In this document: piece after piece, positions 35,603 through 43,838 of the stretch
Position numbering within the stretch: the first letter of the stretch is position 1
How the letters are laid out: the number at the start of each line of letters is the position of its first letter
DNA from: Geodermatophilus bullaregiensis
GTDB lineage: Bacteria > Actinomycetota > Actinomycetes > Mycobacteriales > Geodermatophilaceae
Length of the DNA stretch: 64,000 nucleotides
Direction of reading: 5' to 3'
NCBI RefSeq assembly: GCF_016907675.1
Contig: NZ_JAFBCJ010000001.1
Span: 4,960,001 to 5,024,000, forward strand
Program-made: the position numbers and the translations under genes
The notes under the pieces: model-generated
Told to the model about the DNA's origin: nothing
Database searches by the model: none
What the model saw: the letters and a program-made list of their open reading frames with translations, nothing else

Positions 35603-36916
35603 ATGCAGGCCGAACGACAGCGGATCGCCGACGCGCTCCCGGCGTACGACATCGGCGAGGTGCTCGGGCAGGGCGGCTGGGGCGTGGTGCTCGCCGGCCA
35701 CCACCGCCAGCTCGACCGCAGCGTGGCGATCAAGCAGCTGCCCACGGCCACCGCCGCCGACGTCGCGGTCCGCAAGCGGTTCACCGCGGAGGCGCGGGTG
35801 CTCGCCTCGCTCGACCACCCGCACGTCGTCCCGGTCTACGACTTCGTCGAGCGGGAGGACCTCTGCCTGCTGGTGATGGAGCAGCTGCCCGGGGGGACGG
35901 TGCGCGACCGCGCCACCACCACCGGCTTCCCGGCCACGGGGGCGGTGGCGGTGTGCCTGGCCTGCGCGGCGGGGCTCAACGCCGCCCACGTGCGCGGTGT
36001 GCTGCACCGCGACGTCAAGCCGGAGAACATGCTCTTCGCCGCGAGCGGGACGGTGAAGGTGACCGACTTCGGCATCGCGAAGGTCCTCGGCGGGCCCGAC
36101 ACCATGCTCACCCGCGCCGGCGACGTCGTCGGCACGCCGTCCTACGTCGCGCCCGAGCAGGTGCGGGGCGGGGAGCTGTCGCCGGCGACCGACGTGTACG
36201 GGCTGGCGACGATGCTCTACGAGCTGCTGGCCGGCCGGCTGCCGTTCACCGCCGACGGCGACGTCATGTCCCTGCTGTTCAAGCACGCCTACGAGGCGCC
36301 GATCCCGCTGCCCGACGTGGCCCCGGACGTCCCGGCCGGGGTCGCCGCGGTCGTGATGCGCGGCCTGGCCACCGACCCCGCGGAGCGCTACGGGACGGCG
36401 GAGGCCTTCGGGGTGGCGCTGGCCGAGGCCGGCACCCGGGCCTGGGGCGCCCACTGGCTGTCCGCGGACGGCATGCCGGTCGTGCTGGGCGCCGAGCGCA
36501 TCGTCGCCCCGACCCGCGGGACCGGGCTGACGCCGGGCGGGGCGCGGGCGACGGCGGCCGGCCGGCCGGCCGGCGGTACGCCGCTGCCCGCGGCCACGCT
36601 GGGTCCCGGTCCCGGTCCCGGTCCCGCGACGCCGTCCCCGGCCGGCCCGGCGACGCCCGTCCCCGCGACGGCCGGCGACCAGGGGGACCCCGGGCACGAC
36701 GACCGCTTTGACGACGAGGACGACGACGCGGTCCTGCCACGCCGCCGTCCCGCGGTGGTCGCCGTCGTCGTCCTGCTGGTCCTGCTGCTGGCGGTGCTCG
36801 CGGTGTGGCTGCTGCCGCGGGTGCTCACCGTCTACGGCGCGCCGGCCGACGGGGCGGCGTGCGGTCAGCCGACCGCGACGGTCTGCGGGGGGAGCCCCAC
36901 GGGCAGCTCCTCGTAG
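35603..36916 (+). CDS. Membrane Ser/Thr protein kinase (no PASTA)
   Basis: 437 aa. Hanks kinase domain about 15-275: LGQGGWGVV, Lys44, HRDVKPEN with Asp137, DFGIAK with Asp155, and VGTPSYVAPEQ. A Gly/Pro linker contains (GP)4, then an acidic patch (DDRFDDEDDD) and a transmembrane helix about 384-405. Only about 30 residues follow outside, and the last 17 (GQPTATVCGGSPTGSSS) are encoded antisense to a P450 gene relic, so the original sensor end has probably been replaced. Together with two FHA proteins next door it suggests a phospho-signalling unit. Confidence 0.9.
   Translation: MQAERQRIADALPAYDIGEVLGQGGWGVVLAGHHRQLDRSVAIKQLPTATAADVAVRKRFTAEARVLASLDHPHVVPVYDFVEREDLCLLVMEQLPGGTVRDRATTTGFPATGAVAVCLACAAGLNAAHVRGVLHRDVKPENMLFAASGTVKVTDFGIAKVLGGPDTMLTRAGDVVGTPSYVAPEQVRGGELSPATDVYGLATMLYELLAGRLPFTADGDVMSLLFKHAYEAPIPLPDVAPDVPAGVAAVVMRGLATDPAERYGTAEAFGVALAEAGTRAWGAHWLSADGMPVVLGAERIVAPTRGTGLTPGGARATAAGRPAGGTPLPAATLGPGPGPGPATPSPAGPATPVPATAGDQGDPGHDDRFDDEDDDAVLPRRRPAVVAVVVLLVLLLAVLAVWLLPRVLTVYGAPADGAACGQPTATVCGGSPTGSSS
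36602..36625 (+). repeat. Hexanucleotide tandem repeat (GGTCCC)4 in the kinase linker
   Basis: Four exact copies of GGTCCC encode the Gly-Pro run between the kinase domain and the membrane helix. Prone to length change without frameshift. Confidence 0.9.
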
Positions 36917-37000
36917 CCGCGCGAGACCGTAGCCGCACGGGACGACCGCACGGCGGCGGTGCCCGGCGCCCGCGGCGGACCCCCGACCCGGTCGGGGACG
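36865..37000 (-). pseudogene. Relic of a cytochrome P450 3' end
   Basis: Read on the minus strand, 36865-36922 encodes RGYEELPVGLPPQTVAVG then stop, against RGYESLPVVLPPQTAAVG then stop in the intact P450 at 59976. In DNA, 51 of 57 bases match (36866-36922 vs 59977-60033). Similarity continues, interrupted by an about 16-base duplication (GCGGCTACG twice) and other indels, to about 36998. The heme-binding region and the rest are missing. Confidence 0.85.
36981..36997. terminator. Hairpin between kinase and histidine-phosphatase genes
   Basis: CCCCGAC and GTCGGGG pair over a three-base loop (36981-36997), between convergent stops. It lies at the far edge of the P450 relic. Confidence 0.6.
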
Positions 37001-37007
37001 TCGGCCG

Positions 37008-37673
37008 CTAGTCGACGTCGTCGCCCGTGGGCAGCTCGGCGAGCGAGATCTCGCCGTCGCGGACGTGGAAGCGGGTCAGCGATCCGCGGCCGACCGGGAT
37101 CCGCCAGTCCTCGCCCTCCACACCGGTCAGCCGGGCGACCGCCAGCCGGATCATGACCGCGTGGGTGACCGCGACGACCGCCTCCCCGGGGTGGCGGCTG
37201 CCGATCAGCTGCAGCGCCTGCACCATGCGGGTCTGGGCGTCGCTGAGCCGCTCGCCCATCGGGCAGGCGGCGCGACTCGGCGAGGTGCGGTAGAGCTCGA
37301 AGGCCTCCGGGTCGTACACCGCGGCCTCGGTCGAGGTCATCGCCTCCCAGGCGCCGTAGTCGACGTTGTTCAGCCCGTGCACGATGCGCAGGTCGGGCAC
37401 CCTGGCCTCGTCGGCGATGATCTGCGCGGTCGCGATGGTGCGCCGCAGCGGTCCGCAGTAGACCGCCGTGAGCCCGACCCCGGAGAGCAGACGGGCGGCG
37501 TCCACGGCGTCCTGGTAGCCCTGCGCGTCGAGCGGCACGTCGCAGCGACCGCGGTACCTGTTCTCGACGTTCATGGTGGTGGTGCCGTGCCGGACGACGA
37601 ACAGCCGGCAGGTCTGGGACGACACGGTCTCCGTCCGGTGCAGGACCGGCGCGGTGACGGGCAACGTGTCCAC
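37008..37673 (-). CDS. Histidine-phosphatase (phosphoglycerate-mutase-like) family protein
   Basis: 221 aa. The catalytic RHGTTTMNVENRYRGR motif holds His29; the partner His is in VAVTHAVMIRLAVARL. YCGPLRRTIATAQIIADEAR and VHGLNNVDYGAWEAMT are standard for the family. GAGGAG precedes GTG 37673. It could dephosphorylate sugar phosphates, cofactors or nucleotides. It is divergent from the antiporter operon. Confidence 0.9.
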   Translation of the reverse strand: MDTLPVTAPVLHRTETVSSQTCRLFVVRHGTTTMNVENRYRGRCDVPLDAQGYQDAVDAARLLSGVGLTAVYCGPLRRTIATAQIIADEARVPDLRIVHGLNNVDYGAWEAMTSTEAAVYDPEAFELYRTSPSRAACPMGERLSDAQTRMVQALQLIGSRHPGEAVVAVTHAVMIRLAVARLTGVEGEDWRIPVGRGSLTRFHVRDGEISLAELPTGDDVD

Positions 37674-38082
37674 GGCTCTCCTCGGGTGGTGCGAGCGGGA
37701 CCGGCAGCCCGGCCGGGACGGAGCCGTGGCCGGGGGCGGCTGGTCCGGCGACCGTAGGACCCCGCGGGCGCCGTCGGGCGGTGTCCGGCCGGTCGTCCCC
37801 GCGCCTTTCCCGGTATCGTCGGAATGGCGGGACAACGCGCGTCGACGTCCTTTCCGTGAGTGATCGGTCCGGTGGTCGGCGTCATTTCGGACAATGGTCG
37901 TCTCCACCAGGAGGACGAGGACGTCTCGTGCAGACGCCGGTTGTCCCGTGCGGCTTCCCCGACCATTTCGGCGCCTTTCCGGGAACAATGGCGCACCCCC
38001 TGCCCGGAATCCTCCGACGTCGCTATGTTGACCGCCGCCCGCACCGTCGGGAGCGCGCCACGTCACAGCCAGTGGGGGTCCC
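37674..38082. other. 409-base intergenic region with lower GC
   Basis: No gene recognised. The region is noticeably less GC-rich than its surroundings and holds direct repeats CATTTCGG (near 37883 and 37963) and ACAATGG (near 37893 and 37985). It must contain divergent promoters for the phosphatase and antiporter genes. Confidence 0.6.
38006..38029 (+). promoter_or_regulatory. Candidate ECF-type promoter for the antiporter/ATP-sulfurylase operon
   Basis: GGAAT (38006-38010) and GTT (38027-38029) are 16 bases apart, resembling the GGAAY-N16-18-GTT promoters of SigE/SigR-type factors. TATGTT (38024-38029) could alternatively be a sigma-70 -10 element. The start would be about 45 bases before the ATG. 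Confidence 0.4.
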
Positions 38083-39426
38083 ATGTCGACCGAGAGCCTG
38101 GGACGGCTGGCGCTGGCACTGTTGTTGCTGGTCGTCGGTGCGAACCTCCTCGGGCAGGTCGCCGTGCGGCTCCGGCAGCCGAGGGTGGTCGGCGAGATCC
38201 TCGCCGGCGTGCTGCTCGGGCCGTCCGTGCTCGGCCTGCTGGCTCCCGACGTCGTCGCCCGGGTCTTCGGGAGCGGGGGCGCGGACCCGACCTCGGTGGT
38301 CCTGGAGTTCCTCTACCAGCTCGGACTGCTGCTGTTGATGTTCCTGTCCGGGACGGGCGTGCGGAACGTCCTCGGCCGCGAGAACCGCAGGCCGACCGCC
38401 TGGCTCCTGGGTGTGGGCACGGCGCTGCCGTTCTGTGCGGCGCTGGGGATCGCCCCGTTCCTCCCGCTGGGCGCGTTCCTGGGCCCGGCGCGCAGCGAGG
38501 CCGCGGTCGTGCTCGTGCTCGCCATCGCGGCAGCGGTCACCTCGATCCCGGTGATCAGCAAGATCTTCGCCGATCTGGGCATCCTGCACACGCGCTTCGC
38601 GAGCCTGATGCTCGGCGTCGCCGTGCTCGAGGACATCGTGCTGTGGGGGTTCCTGGCGCTCGCCACGGCCATCGCGTCGGCGACCGTCGCCGCGGGAGGT
38701 GGCGCGGTGGCGGGGACGGTCGCCGTCCACGTGACCGTGAACACGGCGTTCGTCGTCCTCGGCATGACCGTGCTCCCGGGAGCCCTCCGCCGGCTGGGCC
38801 GGGCCCGGTGGAACGTCGTGGCCAGCCAGTCACCGGTCGCGTGGGTGGTGGCCGTCCTCCTCGGCTACGTGAGCATCGCCGCCGCGCTCGACGTCACGCT
38901 GGCGTTCGCGGCGTTCCTGGCCGGCTTCGGCCTCGTCGGGGGCGTCGACACCGGCCGGGACCACCCCCTCCGGGTGCCGATCGAGGCGATCGGGCACGTG
39001 TCGGGCGCGGTGTTCATCCCGCTCTACTTCGCCGTGGTGGGCTACCGCCTGGACCTCACCCGGGGTTTCTCGCTCGCGATGCTCGTCGGGTTCCTCGTCG
39101 GCTCGACGCTGGTGGTCCTCGTCTCGATCGGGCTCGCCGCGTGGCTGGCGGGCTTCCGCGGGCTCGACGTCGTCAATCTGGCGCTGACCCACAACGCGCG
39201 CGGCGGTCCGGGGATCGTGCTGGCCAGCGTGGCGTTCGACGCGGGGATCATCAGCGCCCCCTTCTTCACGACGCTGGTGCTGACGGCCGTGCTGACGTCC
39301 CAGGCCTGCGGCTTCTGGCTCGACCTCGTGATCCGCCGGGGCTGGCCGCTGCTGGCGGCCGAGGGGCCCGTGCAACGGCGCCCGGTGGCGCTCGGGTCGG
39401 CAGCCGTCCCGGCGGGCCCGAAGTGA
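38083..39426 (+). CDS. CPA2-family cation:proton antiporter
   Basis: 447 aa, about 12 helices. RQPRVVGEILAGVLLGPSVL, VAVLEDIVLW and FLAGFGLVGGV are typical of the KefB/Na+:H+ exchanger (Pfam Na_H_Exchanger) domain; LALTHNARGGPGIVLASVAF is the usual penultimate helix. No TrkA-N or other regulatory tail. It likely exchanges Na+ or K+ for protons. Its TGA overlaps the GTG of the ATP sulfurylase gene, so both are made together, an unusual pairing. Confidence 0.9.
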   Translation: MSTESLGRLALALLLLVVGANLLGQVAVRLRQPRVVGEILAGVLLGPSVLGLLAPDVVARVFGSGGADPTSVVLEFLYQLGLLLLMFLSGTGVRNVLGRENRRPTAWLLGVGTALPFCAALGIAPFLPLGAFLGPARSEAAVVLVLAIAAAVTSIPVISKIFADLGILHTRFASLMLGVAVLEDIVLWGFLALATAIASATVAAGGGAVAGTVAVHVTVNTAFVVLGMTVLPGALRRLGRARWNVVASQSPVAWVVAVLLGYVSIAAALDVTLAFAAFLAGFGLVGGVDTGRDHPLRVPIEAIGHVSGAVFIPLYFAVVGYRLDLTRGFSLAMLVGFLVGSTLVVLVSIGLAAWLAGFRGLDVVNLALTHNARGGPGIVLASVAFDAGIISAPFFTTLVLTAVLTSQACGFWLDLVIRRGWPLLAAEGPVQRRPVALGSAAVPAGPK

Positions 39427-41138
39427 TCGCGCGCGCCGGCTGGACGGCGGGGACGGAGGCGACGGTGACCGACGTCCCCGGACCTCCGGCGCACGGCGGC
39501 ACCCTGGTGGACCTCCGGGTCACCGGCGGCCGCGCCGCGGAGGTCGCCACCGCCGCGCGGTTCCTGCCCGGGTGGGAGCTCACCCGTCGCCAGCGCTGCG
39601 ACCTGGAGCTGCTGGCCACCGGGGGGTTCTCGCCGCTGCGCACCTTCATGGGGCCGGCCGACCACGCCGCGGTCTGCGCCTCCATGCGGCTGACCTCCGG
39701 CGAGCTGTGGCCGGTCCCCGTGACGCTCGACCTGCCCGAGCACGTCGTCGAGGCAGCCACCGCCGCCGGCGGGCTGACGCTGCGGGCCCGCGGGGCCGAC
39801 CTCGCCGTCCTGTGGCTGCAGACGGCCTGGCGACCCGACCGGCCGGCCGAGGCGGCGGCCGTCCTCGGCACCACCGACCCGTCGCACCCCGGCGTCCGCG
39901 CCCTGCTGTCGGAGACGAACCCCTGGTGTGTCAGCGGCCCGCTGGAGGTCCTGGCGCTGCCGGTCCACGCGGCGTTCCGCTCGCTGCGCCACACGCCGGC
40001 CGAGGTGCGGCGGGAGATCGCCGACCGCGGGTGGGACAGGGTGGTGGCCTTCCAGACCCGCAACCCGATGCACCGGGCCCACCAGCAGCTCACGGTCCGG
40101 GCGGCCCGCGACCTCGACGCCGACCTGCTCCTGCACCCGGTCGTGGGGGTGACCAAGCCGGGGGACGTCGACCCGTACGTGCGGGTCCGCTGCTACCGCG
40201 CCCTCCTGCCGACCTATCCGCCGGGGACCGCCATGCTGTCCCTGCTCCCGCTGGCGATGCGGATGGCCGGGCCCCGCGAGGCCCTCTGGCACGCGATCGT
40301 GCGGAAGAACCACGGCGCCACCCACTTCATCGTCGGGCGGGACCACGCCGGCCCCGGCCCGGACGCGCAGGGCCGGCCGTTCTACGACCCCTACGCCGCC
40401 CAGGACCTGGTGCGCCGTCACGAGCGGGAGCTCGGGATCGGCGTGGTCCCGTTCCGGCAGATGGTCTACGTCCGGGAGCTGCAGGAGTACGTCCCCGAGG
40501 ACGAGGTCCGCCCGGGCCAGCACTGCCTGCGGATCTCCGGCACCGAGCAGCGGCGGCGGCTGGCGCGCGGGGAGGAGCTCCCCGCCTGGTTCACCCCGCC
40601 GGAGGTCGCGGCCGAGTTGCGACGGGCGTTCCCGCCCAGGTCGGCGCGCGGGCTGGGCGTCCTGGTCGGCCCCGGCCTGGAGCACGGGGACCGGATCGCC
40701 GCCGCCGTGGCCGCGCAGCTGCGCGAGGCGGGCCGCACGGTCACCGTGCTCGACAGCCTCGTCTGGACCGGAGGCGGAGCGACGGCCCGGCTCGTGGCGC
40801 GACTCGTCGGGGAGATCATGCTCAACGGCGGCGCGGTGGTGTGCTCGGGTGAGCTGGCGCGACAGCTCACCGGCCGCACCGCCGACGCCCCGGACGTGGC
40901 GCCGGCCCCCGGGTTCCTGCTCGACGTCCGTCCCGGGGAGACGGCCCCCGAGGCCGGCGACGAGGCCTTCCCGGACGGCGACCGGGACTCGCTGACCGTC
41001 CCACCGGAGGCGTCGGCCGAGCTGGTCGCCGAGCTGGTGTGCCGTCGGCTCGGCGCACTGGGGCACCCGGCCCAGCCGCCTGCGACGGACCGGGGTCCGC
41101 GCCCGGTCGACCGCGCCGCGCTCGTGGGCTCGGGGTGA
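39423..41138 (+). CDS. sat: ATP sulfurylase with degenerate C-terminal APS-kinase-like domain
   Basis: 571 aa. ATP sulfurylase makes adenylyl sulfate from ATP and sulfate. PUA-like N-terminal domain to about 160, then catalytic domain to about 390: QTRNPMHRAH with Gln211, His217 and His220, and GRDHAG at 305-310. Residues about 409-571 align with APS kinase, but the P-loop GLSGSGKST is replaced by GPGLEHGDR (416-424), so phosphorylation of APS is improbable; it may be allosteric, as in fungal sulfurylases. Expected use: PAPS supply for the sulfotransferase next door. Confidence 0.88.
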   Translation: MIARAGWTAGTEATVTDVPGPPAHGGTLVDLRVTGGRAAEVATAARFLPGWELTRRQRCDLELLATGGFSPLRTFMGPADHAAVCASMRLTSGELWPVPVTLDLPEHVVEAATAAGGLTLRARGADLAVLWLQTAWRPDRPAEAAAVLGTTDPSHPGVRALLSETNPWCVSGPLEVLALPVHAAFRSLRHTPAEVRREIADRGWDRVVAFQTRNPMHRAHQQLTVRAARDLDADLLLHPVVGVTKPGDVDPYVRVRCYRALLPTYPPGTAMLSLLPLAMRMAGPREALWHAIVRKNHGATHFIVGRDHAGPGPDAQGRPFYDPYAAQDLVRRHERELGIGVVPFRQMVYVRELQEYVPEDEVRPGQHCLRISGTEQRRRLARGEELPAWFTPPEVAAELRRAFPPRSARGLGVLVGPGLEHGDRIAAAVAAQLREAGRTVTVLDSLVWTGGGATARLVARLVGEIMLNGGAVVCSGELARQLTGRTADAPDVAPAPGFLLDVRPGETAPEAGDEAFPDGDRDSLTVPPEASAELVAELVCRRLGALGHPAQPPATDRGPRPVDRAALVGSG

Positions 41139-41155
41139 CCTCCGTGCGCCCGGTC

Positions 41156-41177
41156 GCCCGCTGGGCCCGCCGCGGGC
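41156..41177. terminator. Hairpin between ATP sulfurylase and sulfotransferase
   Basis: GCCCGC (41156-41161) pairs with GCGGGC (41172-41177) over ten bases, in the 53-base gap between convergent stops. Confidence 0.45.
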
Positions 41178-41191
41178 ACCGGCGGAGCGGC

Positions 41192-42085
41192 TCAGGCGAT
41201 GCCCCACCCGTCGAAGTCCGCGCCGAGGTGGCCGCGGAGCCGGCGGACGTCGTCGGCCAGCTCGACGGCGATCCTGGCCCGGACGTCGTCGGGGACGGTC
41301 ACGGCCGGCCTGGCCGGCGCGTCGGTCCGGCCGGTCACCCGCCGCAGCGCGCCGAGCGTGTTGGTCTCGAGCTCCTTGAACCGCCGCGTCGACGGGAAGC
41401 GGTGCTTCAGGAACTTCCGCAGTGCCAGCGGCACGGGGGAGCGGGCGGCGCGGTCACTGGTGCGGTAGAAGTCGCGGTCCAGCTCGGCCGGTGCGTGGTC
41501 GGGGTCGACGCCGATGAAGTCGTAGACCCGTCTCATCGTCGCCTCGCGGGAGCGCCGGAGGGACTCGGACGTGATCACCAGCAGCTGCTCGCGGGGGAAG
41601 TGCTCGAGGTACTGGTCGATCTGCAGGGCGTAGCGGCTGTAGTCCAGGTAGATGGGATCGGCGAACACCGCCTCGGCGAGCGGCGCCCGCTCGCTGCCCT
41701 CCGCGGCCCGGGTCTCGTAGTGCGAGCGGATCCGGGCGACCGGGTCCCGGACGACGTACAGCAACCGGACGTCGGGCAGGTGCGCGGCGATCCTCGCCGG
41801 GACGCCCCGGTAGCGGGGGTGCTTCGCGTAGGAGTTGGACGCCTCGCCGACGGCCAGGACCTCCGGACCGGTGACCGGGAACTGCCTGCGGTACCAGTCG
41901 ATGCCGCGGTGCCAGTTCGACTCCTCGACGAAGAACTCCGGTGCCTTGTACTGCGGGACGGCGACCTGGGGGTGGGCCCCGAGGTAGTGGTAGAGGCTGG
42001 TCGTCCCGGCCTTCATCGCACCGATGAGCAGGAAGGTCGGCAGCCGGCGGCCGTGGTCGGTGCCGTCCCCGTCGTCGTCGGTCAC
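41192..42085 (-). CDS. PAPS-dependent sulfotransferase
   Basis: 297 aa. The 5'-phosphosulfate loop is KAGTTSL (25-31) and the 3'-phosphate motif is VVRDPVARIRSHYETRA (112-128, with Arg113 and Ser121). The family moves sulfate from PAPS to hydroxyls of sugars or small molecules. WYRRQFPVTGPEVLAVGEAS is typical of heparan-sulfate-sulfotransferase-like bacterial proteins. No signal peptide, so it acts on cytosolic precursors. Its neighbours suggest sulfation of an exopolysaccharide unit. Confidence 0.92.
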   Translation of the reverse strand: MTDDDGDGTDHGRRLPTFLLIGAMKAGTTSLYHYLGAHPQVAVPQYKAPEFFVEESNWHRGIDWYRRQFPVTGPEVLAVGEASNSYAKHPRYRGVPARIAAHLPDVRLLYVVRDPVARIRSHYETRAAEGSERAPLAEAVFADPIYLDYSRYALQIDQYLEHFPREQLLVITSESLRRSREATMRRVYDFIGVDPDHAPAELDRDFYRTSDRAARSPVPLALRKFLKHRFPSTRRFKELETNTLGALRRVTGRTDAPARPAVTVPDDVRARIAVELADDVRRLRGHLGADFDGWGIA

Positions 42086-42282
42086 CGCTGCGGCCTCCTC
42101 GGTCCGGCCCTGGACAGTGCCGCAGATGATGGCCGAGCGGCCGGGCGGGTGGAAGGGACCCGCTCCCGCGGTCGTCCGGCGACCCGGGACCGGGCGCCCC
42201 GGCCGCGGTGCCGTGCCGTTCCGGCGTCACCCGGGACGGCTGCCGTCCCGGACCGCCGGCTGATCCGAAGGGGAGCGACAGC

Positions 42283-43602
42283 ATGAGGATCTCGGTCGTC
42301 GGGTGCGGTTACCTGGGTGCGGTGCACGCGGCCTCGATGGTGGAGCTGGGTCATGAGGTGGTCGGGATCGACGTCGACGAGCGGCGGGTCGCGGCGCTGC
42401 GGGCGGGGCGGGCGCCGTTCTACGAGCCGGGGTTCGAGGAGTTGCTCGGTCGGACCCTGGCCTCGGGGCGGTTGAGGTTCAGCGCCGACGTCGCCGAGGC
42501 GGCCGGCGCCCGGGTGCACTTCGTGTGCGTGGGCACGCCGCAGCGGCACGGGGAGTACGCCGCGGACCTGCGGTTCGTGCAGGCGGCGGTGGAGTCGTTG
42601 CTGGGTGTGCTGGAGCCCGGGCAGCTGGTGGTGGGCAAGTCCACCGTGCCGGTGGGAACGGCGGCGCGGCTGGCGGGGCTGGTGGCCGAGAAGGTGCCCG
42701 GGGCGCTGCTGGCGTGGAATCCGGAGTTCCTGCGCGAGGGGTTCGCGGTGGCCGACACGCTGCACCCCGACCGGCTGGTCTACGGCCTGCCCGGTGGTGT
42801 CGACGGCGCGCCGGCCGAGCGGCTGCTCGATGCGGTGTACGCCCCGATCCTGGCCCGCGGCACGCCGAAGGTGCGCACCGACCACGCGACCGCGGAGATG
42901 GTGAAGACCGCGGCCAACTCCTTCCTGGCCACCAAGATCTCCTTCATCAACGCGATGGCGGAGTTGTGCGAGGCCACCGGCGCCGACGTCGCCCAGCTGG
43001 CCGACGCGATCGGCTACGACGAGCGGATCGGGCGGCGGTTCCTCAACGCCGGGCTGGGGTTCGGCGGAGGGTGTCTGCCCAAGGACATCCGGGCGTTCAT
43101 GGCCCGGGCCGGGGAGCTGGGCGCCGATCAGGCGCTGACGTTCCTGCGCGAGGTGGACAACATCAACATGCGCCGGCGGATCCGGATGGTGGAGCTGGCC
43201 CGGGAGGTGCTCGACGGGTCGCTGCTGGGCAAGCACGTGGCGGTGCTGGGCGCGGCGTTCAAACCCGACAGCGACGACATCCGGGACTCCCCGGCGCTCA
43301 ACGTCGCCGCCCAGCTGCAGCTGCAGGGCGCGGTGGTGTGCGTGACCGATCCCGCCGCGATCGACAACTCCCGCCGCCAGTGGCCGCAGCTGGACTACGC
43401 CGCCACCGCGGAGGAGGCCGCGGCCGGCGCCGACGCGGTGCTGGTGCTCACCGAGTGGCGGGCCTACCGCGAGCTCGACCCGGTCGCCTTCGGGCGGGTG
43501 GTGGCGCAGCGGCGGGTGCTCGACGGGCGCAACGCCCTGGACCGGGAGGCGTGGACCGCGGCGGGCTGGACCTACCGCGCCCTCGGCCGCCGCGCCGGCT
43601 GA
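42283..43602 (+). CDS. ugd: UDP-glucose 6-dehydrogenase
   Basis: 439 aa. Oxidises UDP-glucose to UDP-glucuronate with two NAD+. N-terminal Rossmann motif VVGCGYLGAVHAASM; STVPVGT; WNPEFLREGFAVADTLHPDR; Lys208 and Asn212 in EMVKTAANSF; catalytic Cys264 in GFGGGCLPKD; C-terminal FKPDSDDIRDSPAL. GGGGAG precedes the ATG. The coding style has more TTG and GGT/GGG than its neighbours, which may hint at a different history. It would supply acidic sugar for the exopolysaccharide. Confidence 0.96.
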   Translation: MRISVVGCGYLGAVHAASMVELGHEVVGIDVDERRVAALRAGRAPFYEPGFEELLGRTLASGRLRFSADVAEAAGARVHFVCVGTPQRHGEYAADLRFVQAAVESLLGVLEPGQLVVGKSTVPVGTAARLAGLVAEKVPGALLAWNPEFLREGFAVADTLHPDRLVYGLPGGVDGAPAERLLDAVYAPILARGTPKVRTDHATAEMVKTAANSFLATKISFINAMAELCEATGADVAQLADAIGYDERIGRRFLNAGLGFGGGCLPKDIRAFMARAGELGADQALTFLREVDNINMRRRIRMVELAREVLDGSLLGKHVAVLGAAFKPDSDDIRDSPALNVAAQLQLQGAVVCVTDPAAIDNSRRQWPQLDYAATAEEAAAGADAVLVLTEWRAYRELDPVAFGRVVAQRRVLDGRNALDREAWTAAGWTYRALGRRAG

Positions 43603-43762
43603 GGCCGTCGGCGCCGTCCGGGGGCCGTTCCCCGCACCATGAGTGGCTGCATATGCGCAGGTAGTGAGGGTGAACGCCGGGCGAACGGAATGTTGACGGC
43701 AAGGTGGGGAGACCCCTGTCCCGCAATCTTCAACTGCTCTACGGTCCGGTCACGCCCCGTCC

Positions 43763-43793
43763 CCACCGGTGTATCGCGTGAGCGAACCGGTGG
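43763..43793. promoter_or_regulatory. Inverted repeat before the histidine kinase gene
   Basis: CCACCGGT (43763-43770) and ACCGGTGG (43786-43793) form a perfect 8-bp inverted repeat with a 15-base spacer, centred about 61 bases before the GTG at 43839. Candidate operator or leader hairpin. The 236-base gap also contains TTGACG (43693-43698) but no clear -10. Confidence 0.5.
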
Positions 43794-43838
43794 CGGCGGA
43801 GCGCAACGGGGACATGTGCGTCGAGCAGGGGGGCACCA

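Noticed and set aside
36800-37010. Mobile element causing the P450 relic
   Set aside because: No transposase, terminal inverted repeats or target-site duplication could be seen around it; simple recombination or deletion is enough.
40650-41138. Active APS kinase (CysC) domain
   Set aside because: The nucleotide-binding loop reads GPGLEHGDR and lacks GK[ST], so catalysis is not supported.
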